Shown piece after piece: positions 28,183-37,002 of a stretch of DNA of 64,000 bases. Position 1 is the stretch's first letter, and the number at the start of each line of letters is the position of its first letter. This stretch comes from Accumulibacter sp. (GTDB taxonomy: Bacteria > Pseudomonadota > Gammaproteobacteria > Burkholderiales > Rhodocyclaceae), in contig JACKLW010000015.1 in NCBI GenBank assembly GCA_024235715.1, positions 60,005 through 124,004 on the forward strand. The letters run 5' to 3'. The notes beneath the pieces were generated by a model. That model was not told the origin of the DNA. It did no database searches and saw only the letters and a list, made by a program, of their open reading frames with translations. The position numbers and the translations under genes are program-made.

Positions 28183-30534
28183 CTATCCCGGTCTTGTCGC
28201 TGCCGGGTGGAGTTCAGGGGGTCCGCCCGGGTCAGCCCCCGGGTGGGGCTCCCGTGTGACACGCACCGGCAGAGGTTCCGACACGTCGAGGTGCACGTCG
28301 CGTTGTGGGAAGGCGATGCTGATGCCGGCCGTGCCCAGGCGCTTCTCGATCGCGTAGCGCAGGTCGCTGCAGACTTTGCGTGCCGATACATTCGGCCCCA
28401 GCGCGACCCAGAAGACCAGCACCAGCTGCAAGGCATTGTCACCGAAATCCTCGAAGAAGACCTCCGGGGCCGGATCGTCCAGTACCAGACCGTGATCATT
28501 GGCGCTGCCGCAAATGATCTCGCTTGCCTCGCGGACGGGCGCCCCGTAGGCGACGCCAACGCTGATCTCGCGCCTGACGGTTGGGTTGGAATAGGTCCAG
28601 TTGATAACCTGGTTCTCGAGAAGGGTGGAGTTGGGCACCAGCGCTTCGAGGCCATCAAAGCCGCGCACCGTCGATGCGCGCAGGTCAACCTGGGTTACGT
28701 AGCCAGTCATCCCTTCTATGCCGACGATATCGCCGACGCGAATCTTGCGCTCGAAGAGGATGATGATGCCGCTGATGACGTTCTTGATGATCGTCTGGGT
28801 GCCGAAGCCAATGCCGATTGCCAGCGCACCGCCCATGAACGCGAAGACGGTGAGCGGGATGCGCGCCAGATTGAGGATGAAGATTACCAGCACCGACGCG
28901 AGCGCGATCATCGACCAGCGGCGAATGACGCTTGCCAGTTGCTCGTCGACGCGGAAGCGGCTCACCATCAGCCGCTGCAAGCGCGCCGAGAGCAGTGAGA
29001 ACAGCCAGTAGCCGACGATATACAGAGCGATCGCGCCGATGCTCTTGCCAACGGTTACCCCATAGGCAACGGTGACCGTCTTGCCGTCGACGAAGGTCGA
29101 ATCCTCGACCGCAAACATCTCGAAGTCCCAGACGCGTTTAAGGGCATTCGTTACCTGCAGCGCGCCGAGTTTCCAGTTGTCGGCGTCGGCGGCTTCGCCG
29201 CTGAATCCGAAATCCTGGAGCCAGCGGTTGATCTGACGATGCAGCTGCCTGCCCGCGACTTCCAGACGCTGATAGTCCTGCACGCGCTTCTCCAGGGCCT
29301 TCAGAATCGCCGACTCCTGCGACCTCTCACTGGAGCTGAGCGAGGTATTTTCAAGCCGCAGCGCCTGCTGGATGACCGCGGTGCGTGCCCCTTCCTGCAT
29401 TTCACGGAACAGGTCCTGGCGGCTGACGAGTTCGTCGCTGGTCCGCTGCAGCGCCGACAGGACCGCCTGGCGGGTAGCGGGATCGTCGGAGCTGAAACCA
29501 ACGAAACGCTGTTCCCAGGCGTTGCTGGCGGTCTGAATAAGGCCGTCCAGCCAAGTCAGCGTCATCAGAGTCAGGCGGCCGGTTTCCGACTGCACATCAA
29601 GAACCTGCATGCGATGCGCGATGGGGCCATTCGGATCGGCGCCGGCCAGCAGTTTCGCCAGGCGCTCGCGCTCGGTCGCGAGTTTGCTGTTCTCGGCAAC
29701 CACCTGGTTGATTTCGGCGCTCACCCTGGCCTGCTTGACACGCAATGTCGCCTGCTGCTGCTCGAAGTCTTCCTTGCTCAGTTGCTGTTCGGGCAGCACG
29801 CGGGAAAGCAGACGCTGCATCTTTTCGCGGAGCGGTCGCAGTTTCTCCAGTTTCATTTGAATGAGATCACGCCCGAGCGTGGCCGCGGTCAAATCTGCGT
29901 CGGCCTGTCGCTGGCCCAGGGAAGCGAGTTCGCGGCTCTCGCGATCCTTGTCGATTTGCTCCCGGCCGGCGGCCTTCGCCAGCCGATCCTCTGCCAGGCG
30001 AACGGCTTTACCCGCCCGCTTCCGCGCTTCGATCAGAACGGCCTGCTGTTCTTCGAGCGCACGTCCAGCCGCGCCGAGGCTTTTCAGATGTTCGCTCAGC
30101 GTATCGAATTCGTCACGCAGGGCATCGACGCGCAAGGCGGAGTAGGGTGGCGGACCGGCGAGTTCCGTCATCAGGATCCGCTGATTGGGTGTCTCGGGTG
30201 GCAAGTTTTTCAGCGTAGCCAGTTCGTCGAGCAGCTTCACGCGTTCGCCGTAGAGCAGCACCAGCCGGTCGAGCAGGCGCTGGCGCTGGCTGGCGGGCCG
30301 GCCGTCGTCGGCTGCTTCCCGCTCGTTGAGCCTTTGCTGCTGCTGCTGTTGGCGTGCCTCCGCGAGCAGCGCCTCGGCCTGAGCACGCGGGTCAAGCGTT
30401 TCGCCGCTGGCCTCGGTGGCAGACGTCGCCGCTTTTGGCGCCGCGGATAGCTGTTTCGGCAGGGTGAGTTGCGCGTCGGCGAGTGGTGCGAGCGCCGCCA
30501 AGAGCAGCGCGAGGAGCCAGCGTCCAGTGTGCAT
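28183..30534 (-). CDS. large MscS-family mechanosensitive channel
   Basis: A ~783-residue channel-like protein. After a signal peptide (LLALLLAALAPLADA) comes a long coiled-coil periplasmic region (about residues 60-500), rich in Gln/Arg/Glu and including RQQQQQQRLNER. Membrane helices follow, then the MscS pore helix and beta domain: FMGGALAIGIGFGTQTII, SGIIILFERKIRVGDIV and LVPNSTLLENQVINWTYSNP. The architecture is that of MscK/YbiO-type channels, which open under membrane tension. I chose the ATG at 30534 because the signal peptide begins there; the frame is open 48 codons further upstream but encodes an unlikely basic stretch. Confidence 0.85.
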   Translation of the reverse strand: MHTGRWLLALLLAALAPLADAQLTLPKQLSAAPKAATSATEASGETLDPRAQAEALLAEARQQQQQQRLNEREAADDGRPASQRQRLLDRLVLLYGERVKLLDELATLKNLPPETPNQRILMTELAGPPPYSALRVDALRDEFDTLSEHLKSLGAAGRALEEQQAVLIEARKRAGKAVRLAEDRLAKAAGREQIDKDRESRELASLGQRQADADLTAATLGRDLIQMKLEKLRPLREKMQRLLSRVLPEQQLSKEDFEQQQATLRVKQARVSAEINQVVAENSKLATERERLAKLLAGADPNGPIAHRMQVLDVQSETGRLTLMTLTWLDGLIQTASNAWEQRFVGFSSDDPATRQAVLSALQRTSDELVSRQDLFREMQEGARTAVIQQALRLENTSLSSSERSQESAILKALEKRVQDYQRLEVAGRQLHRQINRWLQDFGFSGEAADADNWKLGALQVTNALKRVWDFEMFAVEDSTFVDGKTVTVAYGVTVGKSIGAIALYIVGYWLFSLLSARLQRLMVSRFRVDEQLASVIRRWSMIALASVLVIFILNLARIPLTVFAFMGGALAIGIGFGTQTIIKNVISGIIILFERKIRVGDIVGIEGMTGYVTQVDLRASTVRGFDGLEALVPNSTLLENQVINWTYSNPTVRREISVGVAYGAPVREASEIICGSANDHGLVLDDPAPEVFFEDFGDNALQLVLVFWVALGPNVSARKVCSDLRYAIEKRLGTAGISIAFPQRDVHLDVSEPLPVRVTREPHPGADPGGPPELHPAATRPG

Positions 30535-30886
30535 CGATGCCGACGCCTGGCAGCGTCGCCGGGAACGCGCTGCGCTCATGTGGGCAGCGGCGATGATCGT
30601 CGCCGCGAGCGGCCTCAGCCAATCGCTTGCGGCAAGGCGTGCGACGGAAGACGCCAGATAGACGAGAAAGCTTCCCACAGTTCTTCCTTCAGGGCAGGGG
30701 CGTAGTATCGAGCCTGCCGCTGCTGACGTCCACCCGAGCTGCTTGTCGACGGCTTCGTTTGCACAGGGCGGGCGACGGGGTGGGCGGTAGTCGGGTTGCC
30801 AAGCCGACAGCTTTCATCGGATCTTTTTTGCGCGCCAGCCGAGCAAGAAGCGGCTAGACTCCGATTTCCTGCCCCGGAGCATTCGC
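30535..30886. other. divergent intergenic region
   Basis: A 352-base gap between the MscS-type channel and the MFS gene. GGAG precedes the MFS ATG by eight bases. A TAGACT hexamer at about 30854 could be its -10 element, but I see no matching -35. No coding sequence or repeat is evident. Confidence 0.45.
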
Positions 30887-32128
30887 ATGAACACCGCCGT
30901 TGACTTCCTGCCCGAAAAATCCCGCGATCTCGAAGTGATTTCGCTGATCGGTTTCGTGCATGGCGTTTCGCATTTCTTTCACCTGCTGTTGCCGCCACTT
31001 TTCCCGTGGCTGATGGACGATTTCGGGCTGAGCTTCACCGGCATCGGCGCGACGATGACCATCTTCTTCGTCGTCTCGGCGATCGGCCAGGCCCTGGCCG
31101 GTTTCCTGGTCGATCGCTTCGGCGCTGCGCGGGTGCTCGGCGGTGGCATTTCGTGCTTCCTGCTCGCTGCGCTGCTGCTGTCGGTGGTTGACGGCTACTT
31201 GGGGCTGACGCTGGTTGCCGCGCTGGCGGGGCTGGGCAACAGCGTTTTCCACCCCGCCGACTTCACGGTTCTCAACCGGCACGTGTCACAGAACCGTCTG
31301 GGGCACGCTTTTTCGATCCACGGCCTGTCCGGCAATCTTGGCTGGGCGCTGGCGCCGGTGTTCATGACCGGCATTGCCGCGACCGCCGGCTGGCGCGTCG
31401 CGGCGCTGGCTGCAGCCGGGATCGCCGGGCTGGCGCTGCTGCTGGTCTTCTGGCGTCGGCGTACGCTTGCCGATCCGCCCGCCAGCCTGCCAGCCGCCGG
31501 CGTTGCGGGCACGGCCGGCGCGGCGGTGATTTCGCCGTTCGCCTTCCTGCGCTCGCCGGCAGTGTGGATGTGCTTTCTCTTCTTCCTGCTGATCACCACC
31601 GCCTTCGGTGGCATCCAGAATTTTGCGACGCCGATCCTGCAGAACCTGCACGGTCTGTCGCTGGCGGCCGGCGCGAGCGCGCTTTCTGCCTACCTGGTCG
31701 GTGGCGCTGGCGGCATCCTGACGGGCGGCTTCCTGGCGCAGAAGGGCGAGCAGGAAAAATTGATCGCCGGCGCGCTCGGTGCCGCCGCGTTGCTCACCGT
31801 CGCCCTGGCGCTACTGCCGCTGCCGCAGTGGAGCGTGCTGCCGCTGATGGTCGGCATCGGCTACTGCACCGGCATCGCCGGTCCGTCGCGCGACCTGCTG
31901 GTGCGCCGCGCGGCGACTTCACGTTTCGGCCAGGCCGCCTATGGGCGCGTCTATGGCTTCGTCTATTCGGGCCTGGACACCGGGCTGGCGCTGGCGCCGC
32001 TGGTCTTCGGCGGCCTGATGGACGGCGGGCGCTTCGCGACGGTCCTGGTCGGCATCGCCGTGCTGTGGAGCCTGTCGATTCTGACTGCGCTGCGCGTCGG
32101 CGGCGTCACCCGGCAGGCGACCGCCTGA
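30887..32128 (+). CDS. MFS transporter
   Basis: A 413-residue major facilitator with 12 predicted helices. GFVHGVSHFFHLLLPPLFPW begins helix 1, followed by GFLVDRFGAARVLGGG, the loop 2-3 motif of the superfamily. GNSVFHPADFTVLNRHVS and GHAFSIHGLSGNLGWALAP resemble the fosmidomycin-resistance (Fsr)-like group. Substrate unknown. The ribosome site is good. It is a single gene with no neighbour that hints at its cargo. Confidence 0.83.
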   Translation: MNTAVDFLPEKSRDLEVISLIGFVHGVSHFFHLLLPPLFPWLMDDFGLSFTGIGATMTIFFVVSAIGQALAGFLVDRFGAARVLGGGISCFLLAALLLSVVDGYLGLTLVAALAGLGNSVFHPADFTVLNRHVSQNRLGHAFSIHGLSGNLGWALAPVFMTGIAATAGWRVAALAAAGIAGLALLLVFWRRRTLADPPASLPAAGVAGTAGAAVISPFAFLRSPAVWMCFLFFLLITTAFGGIQNFATPILQNLHGLSLAAGASALSAYLVGGAGGILTGGFLAQKGEQEKLIAGALGAAALLTVALALLPLPQWSVLPLMVGIGYCTGIAGPSRDLLVRRAATSRFGQAAYGRVYGFVYSGLDTGLALAPLVFGGLMDGGRFATVLVGIAVLWSLSILTALRVGGVTRQATA

Positions 32129-32296
32129 GCAAGCCGGACGGCGCGGCCGCCAGCACCTGCACGGTGCGCGCTGCCGCCGGCTTGCCGCCGCACCCCCGGC
32201 GTTACTCAACGGCGGTGGCCATGGCGTTGCGGGTTGCCGTGGCGCCGCGGCAAACCCTGTCTGAGGAGTTTCGCTCGCCGCTTCAGGCAAGCTCGG

Positions 32297-33079
32297 TCAG
32301 GCAGTTCCGGTACGTTCCAGCGCCGGCCGCCAGCATTTCGCGAGGCGATTGAAGCCGCGTACGGTCGGATGCAGTTCGTTGGCCCAGTCGTCTTCGGGTT
32401 TCAGGGTATGGCGGCCGTCGACCAGTTGCAGCGTTGGCGCCTTCGCCTGCGCCTCTTCGAGGCACAGCCAGAACTGGTCGATCAGCAGCTTCGCAACCTC
32501 CTGTTGCAGCGCGCGATCGACCCCGGCTTCGTCCATCGGAAACTGCAGCCACTGTCCAAGACCGAGGAAGCCCTTGCCATTCGGTGGCGGGTAGTCGTAG
32601 CTGTGCACGAAGACCGGCGTGCCGGGGATCTTTTCCTCGACCAGCGTGACGACGCTCAGCAGCGCGTTGATGACGGTGTTGAAAAGGCGCCTTGGCTGGC
32701 CGCTGCGCAGGCAGGCGGCAGCCGAGCCGGCGTCTGAACAGTCTTCGAGGAGGAGCTTCCCGAGATCGTCCCGGCCCGCGAAATCGTTGCCGCCTCCCGA
32801 CAGAAACACCGCTTTCAGCGTCCTGCCATAGCCTTTCTTGCGGTCGAGGTCGCGTTCGATCTGCGTGCGAATGGGACCCGACTCGTACTCGACCGCCTTG
32901 GCGCCGTTGTGCCCGCGTACCAGGATAATGTGCCTCTTCTTGCGGTTCAGCCGCTTGTGCAGTTGGTTCAGCAGATTGTTCTTCGGATACCAGAACCAGG
33001 AATCGCCGATTGCCAGGACGGTCGGGAACAGTCCATCCCCGGTCAGGATCGATTCATCCCATACGGGCTTGTTGATCAT
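32297..33079 (-). CDS. SGNH/GDSL-like hydrolase
   Basis: A 260-residue protein without a signal peptide. Three SGNH blocks can be seen: block I AIGDSWFWYP with Ser27, the Asn block SGGGNDFAG, and the terminal Asp/His block in NELHPTVRGF. These give a plausible esterase or acetylhydrolase catalytic set. The rest has little similarity to families I know. It converges on the MFS transporter gene with a 168-base gap. Confidence 0.65.
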   Translation of the reverse strand: MINKPVWDESILTGDGLFPTVLAIGDSWFWYPKNNLLNQLHKRLNRKKRHIILVRGHNGAKAVEYESGPIRTQIERDLDRKKGYGRTLKAVFLSGGGNDFAGRDDLGKLLLEDCSDAGSAAACLRSGQPRRLFNTVINALLSVVTLVEEKIPGTPVFVHSYDYPPPNGKGFLGLGQWLQFPMDEAGVDRALQQEVAKLLIDQFWLCLEEAQAKAPTLQLVDGRHTLKPEDDWANELHPTVRGFNRLAKCWRPALERTGTA

Positions 33080-33543
33080 TTGATCTCCTCCAGTTGATTG
33101 TTTTAATTTGTGTTGCGCCTACGGGATGCATTCGTACGGCGAGCAGATAGTCGCATAACGCAGCTACGATCTGCAATGATCGTCGCCAAGCGCAGCCGCC
33201 TGACCGGGCCTTTATGGCGGGCGGTCGTTTTTTGGCTTCGCCGGTTTCCCAATACGGTCGCTCGCCGATCTGCTCAGCGAGGTGGTCGATCAACATCCGT
33301 ACCCGCTGCGGCACGTAGCGATTGTCCGGAAGCAGTGCGTGGATGCCGAGGTCCGGCAGCGGACAATCGCGGAGGATAGGGCGTACCACACCGCCTTCGA
33401 TGGCGGCTGCGGCGATGAAGCTTGACGCCGAGCTGTGCTTCCAGCGCGGCGACCTGGCGGGTGATCAGCGAGCGGGCGACGTTCATCTGCTGCGCCACGG
33501 CGGCGAGACTTCCGAGTTCGACAACGCGCATGAAGGTGCGCAT
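33054..33543 (-). pseudogene. LysR-family regulator with the middle deleted
   Basis: The N-terminal helix-turn-helix is well kept: MRTFMRVVELGSLAAVAQQM, then NVARSLITRQVAALEAQLGV. Right after GVKL (near 33415) the coding sense jumps to another frame and picks up the last part of a LysR effector domain: AAIEGGVVRPILRDCPLPDL, then GIHALLPDNRYVPQRVRML and IDHLAEQIGE. About 190 residues of the usual 300 are missing. The normal start may lie a little upstream of 33543. The downstream tail after GERPYW is out of family. It sits divergent to a gutted NAD(P)-binding gene. Confidence 0.72.
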
Positions 33544-33693
33544 GCTGTCGAGCGTGTCGATGGCCGCGAGACTCCCATTGTTGTTGAAAGGGCAACAAGC
33601 AATTGCAGATTGTGCCCTATTGTGTCGCCAATCTCTGCGTTAGAGTTCGCTCATCGCAAGCAGGGTGCTCGCGGAGCAGAACGGGAGAAGCTC

Positions 33694-33873
33694 ATGATCC
33701 TCGTCACCGGCGCCAGCGGCCAACTCGGTCGCCACATTGTCGAGCAACGCGTCGTGCGCAGCGGTGGCGTTGCCGGCAGCTCGGACCGCGTGCGCAATGA
33801 CTTTGCGCAGCTCGTCGGTCATCCGCCGCATCCGCTGGCCTGCCTGGCGCAGGAGCTTTTTGGCACGCACTGA
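33694..33873 (+). pseudogene. NAD(P)-binding oxidoreductase with the middle deleted
   Basis: A 59-codon frame with a good AGAAG-type ribosome site. It starts with a perfect Rossmann opening, MILVTGASGQLGRHIVEQ, and ends with DFAQLVGHPPHPLACLAQEL, like the C-terminus of NmrA/QorB-type quinone or azo reductases of about 280 residues. Everything between is missing and the frame stays open. The normal partner of such genes is a divergent LysR, which is also present and also gutted. Confidence 0.6.
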
Positions 33874-33970
33874 ACGCCATGCGGACAGGTGCGTTAACCG
33901 AACCTCTTTGCCCGTGCGGTTCGCACGGAGCCCCGATGGTCGATCAATGACAAGGCGCAAGGAGATATCG

Positions 33971-34516
33971 ATGCCCGACACCCGCTACACCCATCCCGCG
34001 ATCGTTCTCCACTGGCTGATGGCGGTGCTGTTGATGGCCCTGTTCAGCCTCGGCATCTACATGCACGATCTGCCGCTGTCGCCGGACAAGCTCAAGCTCT
34101 ACGCGTGGCATAAATGGGCGGGCGTCACGGCATTCGTGCTGGTGCTGCTGCGCCTGGCCTGGCGTGTGGGCCATCAGCCGCCGCCATTGCCGGCGGCGAT
34201 GCCGGGCTGGCAGAAGGCCGCCGCGCATGGCATTCACCAGCTGTTCTACCTGTTGATGGTCGCGATACCGCTCACCGGCTGGCTGATGAGTTCGGCCAAG
34301 GGCTTCCAGACGGTGTATTTCGGCATCCTGCCCTTGCCCGATCTGCTTGCCAAGGACAAGGAACTGGGCGAACTGCTGGAAACCGTCCACAAGGTGCTCA
34401 ACCTCAGCCTGGCCGCGCTGGTCGTCGCGCACGTCGGCGCGGCGCTCAAACATCATCTGCGCGACCGCGACGAGGTGTTGTCGGGGATGTTGCCTTTCCT
34501 CAAACGCAAAAGCTGA
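33971..34516 (+). CDS. cytochrome b561 family protein
   Basis: A 181-residue membrane protein with four helices. Conserved His residues for two b hemes are present in IVLHWLMAVLL, YAWHKWAGV, GIHQLFYLLM and VHKVLNLSLAALVVAHVGA. E. coli YceJ is the closest known relative; it moves electrons between quinones and periplasmic partners. AAGGAG lies seven bases before the ATG. Two YceI genes follow on the same strand, the same pairing as yceJ-yceI in E. coli. Confidence 0.87.
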   Translation: MPDTRYTHPAIVLHWLMAVLLMALFSLGIYMHDLPLSPDKLKLYAWHKWAGVTAFVLVLLRLAWRVGHQPPPLPAAMPGWQKAAAHGIHQLFYLLMVAIPLTGWLMSSAKGFQTVYFGILPLPDLLAKDKELGELLETVHKVLNLSLAALVVAHVGAALKHHLRDRDEVLSGMLPFLKRKS

Positions 34517-34545
34517 ACACGCCTTGCTGCGAGAACGGAGAAACC

Positions 34546-35115
34546 ATGAAAGCCATTCGCCTTGCCCTGACCGCACTGCTCCTGGCCAGCCGGAGCGTGC
34601 ATGCGGTCGAGTTCAATCACTTCGTGGCCGAGCAGAGTTCGCTGCAGTTCGTTTCCAGGCAGATGGGCGTGGCGGTCGATGGCCGTTTCAGGAGGTTCTC
34701 GGTGAAGCTGGCTTTCGACCCGGCCAGACCGGCGGTGGCCAAGGCGCAACTCGAACTCGACCTGGCCAGCGTGGACGCTGGCTCGCCGGACGCCGACGGC
34801 GAGGTGGTCGGCAAACCCTGGTTCAACGTCAAAGCGTTTCCAATGGCGACTTTTGTTTCCAAGGCGATTCGCCCGCTCGGCGGCGACCGCTTCGAACTTT
34901 CCGGAAAGCTGACGATCAAGGGCAGGACGCACGACGTCAGCGCGCCTTTCGTCTTCCGTCAGGAGGGCGATAACGGCATCTTCGACGGTGCCTTCGTCCT
35001 CAAGCGCCTCGATTTTGGCATTGGCGACGGCATCTGGTCCGACGTCAGCACGGTAGCCAACGAAGTGCAGATCAAATTCCACATCATCGCTGCGCCGGCG
35101 GCGGCCAGCAAGTAG
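34546..35115 (+). CDS. YceI family periplasmic protein, copy 1
   Basis: A 189-residue exported lipocalin-like protein; the signal peptide ends at SVHAVEF. The body shows the YceI pattern: SSLQFVSRQMGVAVDGRFRR, GKPWFNVKAFPMATF and LSGKLTIKGRTHDVSAPF. YceI proteins bind isoprenoids or amphiphiles in a beta barrel. It starts 29 bases after the b561 gene with a CGGAG site. This copy is quite different from copy 2, so duplication is old. Confidence 0.85.
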   Translation: MKAIRLALTALLLASRSVHAVEFNHFVAEQSSLQFVSRQMGVAVDGRFRRFSVKLAFDPARPAVAKAQLELDLASVDAGSPDADGEVVGKPWFNVKAFPMATFVSKAIRPLGGDRFELSGKLTIKGRTHDVSAPFVFRQEGDNGIFDGAFVLKRLDFGIGDGIWSDVSTVANEVQIKFHIIAAPAAASK

Positions 35116-35168
35116 GCAATTGCCGGGAGTCCGCACAACCATCGATCACACCCCACAGGAGAAATGGC

Positions 35169-35738
35169 ATGCAGAAGCACATCACCCTCGTCACCCTCGC
35201 TGCGCTCTTGGCAGCGCCGGTATTTGCCGCACCGGAGACCTTCGTGGTCGACCCCAACCACACCTATCCGCGCTTCGAATACAGCCACTTCGGCTTTTCC
35301 AACCAGATGCAGCGTTTTGACAAGACTGCCGGCACGATCGTCTTCGACCGCGACGCCAGGACCGGCTCGGTAGACATCACCATTGACGCCAGATCGGTCG
35401 ATACCGGCTATGGCCTCTTCAACAAGCACATCCAGGGCGAAGATTTCCTCGATACGGCCAGGTATCCGAGGATCACCTACAGGTCGACCGCCGTCAGATT
35501 CGATGGCGACAGGCCGGTAGCCGTCGAAGGGATCTTGACCATCAAGGGGATCAGCAAGCCGGTCACCCTGAAGATCACCTCTTTTCAAGCCATGCCGCAT
35601 CCGATCGTCAAGAAGGACGCGATTGGCGCCAACGCGGTCGCCACGATCAAGCGTTCGGAGTTCAACGCCGGCAAACATGCGCCACATGTCAGCGATGAGG
35701 TGACGCTGAGCATCGCGGTCGAAGCCCTGAAGCAGTAG
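35169..35738 (+). CDS. YceI family periplasmic protein, copy 2
   Basis: A 189-residue exported protein with signal peptide LAALLAAPVFAAPETF. It has the classic YceI motifs: DPNHTYPRFEYSHFGFSNQ, DITIDARSVDTGYGLFNKHI and EDFLDTARYPRITYRS, then EGILTIKGISKPVTLKI. This copy is nearer to E. coli YceI. Located 53 bases after copy 1 with an AGGAG ribosome site, so probably in the same operon with cytochrome b561. Confidence 0.88.
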   Translation: MQKHITLVTLAALLAAPVFAAPETFVVDPNHTYPRFEYSHFGFSNQMQRFDKTAGTIVFDRDARTGSVDITIDARSVDTGYGLFNKHIQGEDFLDTARYPRITYRSTAVRFDGDRPVAVEGILTIKGISKPVTLKITSFQAMPHPIVKKDAIGANAVATIKRSEFNAGKHAPHVSDEVTLSIAVEALKQ

Positions 35739-35820
35739 ACTGGCGGCAGAAAGGGGCTACGAACCCCGCCCCGGTTCGCCACGCCGGCCAACTGGAACCA
35801 CGACCTGGAGAGAGACTGCC

Positions 35821-36066
35821 ATGAGCGAGAACAAGCCAACCGTTGCACAGAAAGCGCCTTACGCAATAGACGTCGAAGCCGGCAAGCGCTACTGGTGGTG
35901 TGCCTGCGGCAACAGCAGGACGCAGCCCTTCTGCGACGGCAGCCACAAGGGTGGGCCGTTCCAGCCGCAGGAGTACCGGGCCGAAAAGGCCGCGAAGCTG
36001 TATTTCTGCGGGTGCAAGAACAGCGCCAACAAGCCGCTCTGCGACGGCAGCCACAAGACGCTGTAG
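35821..36066 (+). CDS. CDGSH iron-sulfur protein, two domains
   Basis: An 81-residue protein with two CDGSH-type 2Fe-2S sites. Site 1 is CACGNSRTQPFCDGSHK and site 2 is CGCKNSANKPLCDGSHK; each has the three Cys and one His ligands. Dual-CDGSH proteins of this length are common in bacteria and are thought to handle redox or cluster transfer. An 82-base gap separates it from YceI copy 2 on the same strand. Confidence 0.9.
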   Translation: MSENKPTVAQKAPYAIDVEAGKRYWWCACGNSRTQPFCDGSHKGGPFQPQEYRAEKAAKLYFCGCKNSANKPLCDGSHKTL

Positions 36067-36152
36067 AGGCACGCTGGAGACACGAGAAGACGTAAGGACA
36101 CGGGTAGCGCCGGACCGTTTACCTCACAGCCCACATCTTTGGAGAAGAGAGC

Positions 36153-36743
36153 ATGACCACGAGCCTGAGCAGCGAAGCACTCGATCAACTTTTCGTGCAG
36201 GCGCGGACCCACAACGGTTTCGCGCCTGAACCCGTCGCCGAGGCCACACTGCGCCACCTCTACAGTCTGATGAAGTGGGGTCCGACGTCGATGAACTGCC
36301 AGCCGGCGAGACTGGTCTTCGTGACCAGTGCGGCGGGCAAGGCCAGACTCGCGCCGGCCCTGGCGCCAGGCAATCTGGACAAGACCATGGCCGCCCCGGC
36401 GACAGTGATCGTCGCCACCGACTCCCGTTTCTATGAGCACCTGCCGACGATGTTTGCGGCCTATGACGCGAAGCCCACCTTCGAAGGCAACGCCGAGCTT
36501 GCCGCCAGCACCGCTTTTCGCAACGGCACGCTGCAGGGCGCCTACCTGATTCTTGCTGCCCGCGCGCTTGGCCTGGACTGTGGCCCGATGTCCGGCTTCG
36601 ACGCCGACAAGCTCAATGCCGAGTTCTTCCCCGACGGCCGCTACCAGGCCAATTTCCTCTGCAATCTCGGTGTCGGCGATCCCGCCAGGCTCTATCCGCG
36701 CGGCCCGCGGCTGAGTTTCGAGGAAGCCTGCGAAATCGCTTGA
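36153..36743 (+). CDS. nitroreductase family, RutE/HadB type
   Basis: A 196-residue FMN-dependent nitroreductase of the RutE group. [20 protein letters not shown] leads to [17 protein letters not shown], the FMN-binding core. [21 protein letters not shown] and [20 protein letters not shown] are family-specific. E. coli RutE reduces malonic semialdehyde to 3-hydroxypropionate in pyrimidine breakdown. No other rut gene is nearby, so another aldehyde or nitro compound is possible. GGAGAAGAG gives the ribosome site. Confidence 0.85.
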   Translation: MTTSLSSEALDQLFVQARTHNGFAPEPVAEATLRHLYSLMKWGPTSMNCQPARLVFVTSAAGKARLAPALAPGNLDKTMAAPATVIVATDSRFYEHLPTMFAAYDAKPTFEGNAELAASTAFRNGTLQGAYLILAARALGLDCGPMSGFDADKLNAEFFPDGRYQANFLCNLGVGDPARLYPRGPRLSFEEACEIA

Positions 36744-37002
36744 GGGGTGGGGCGCCGGTGCGGTCGACGGTGCCCTCCTCGAGGTCATTGATTTCGCCGA
36801 GTATGTGGCAGGTCTCGCCTGCCGGCGGACAGCCGTCTCCCGTCATCGGCGGGGTCGCCTTGAAAGTGCCGTCGTTTGTTGGCAAGTGATGCGTTTTCGT
36901 GGGTGCAATTTCGCGTCGGCCGAGGGACTGGCAGCAATCCCACGTCGCCAGATGGCCCTCCCTGGAGGGGTACGATTCATCGGGCGACATCCGGCTTTCC
37001 CG

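Noticed and set aside
33911-33928. Perfect 6-bp hairpin upstream of cytochrome b561 (CCGTGC/GCACGG)
   Set aside because: No T-run and no sign of a regulatory element; could be chance in GC-rich DNA.
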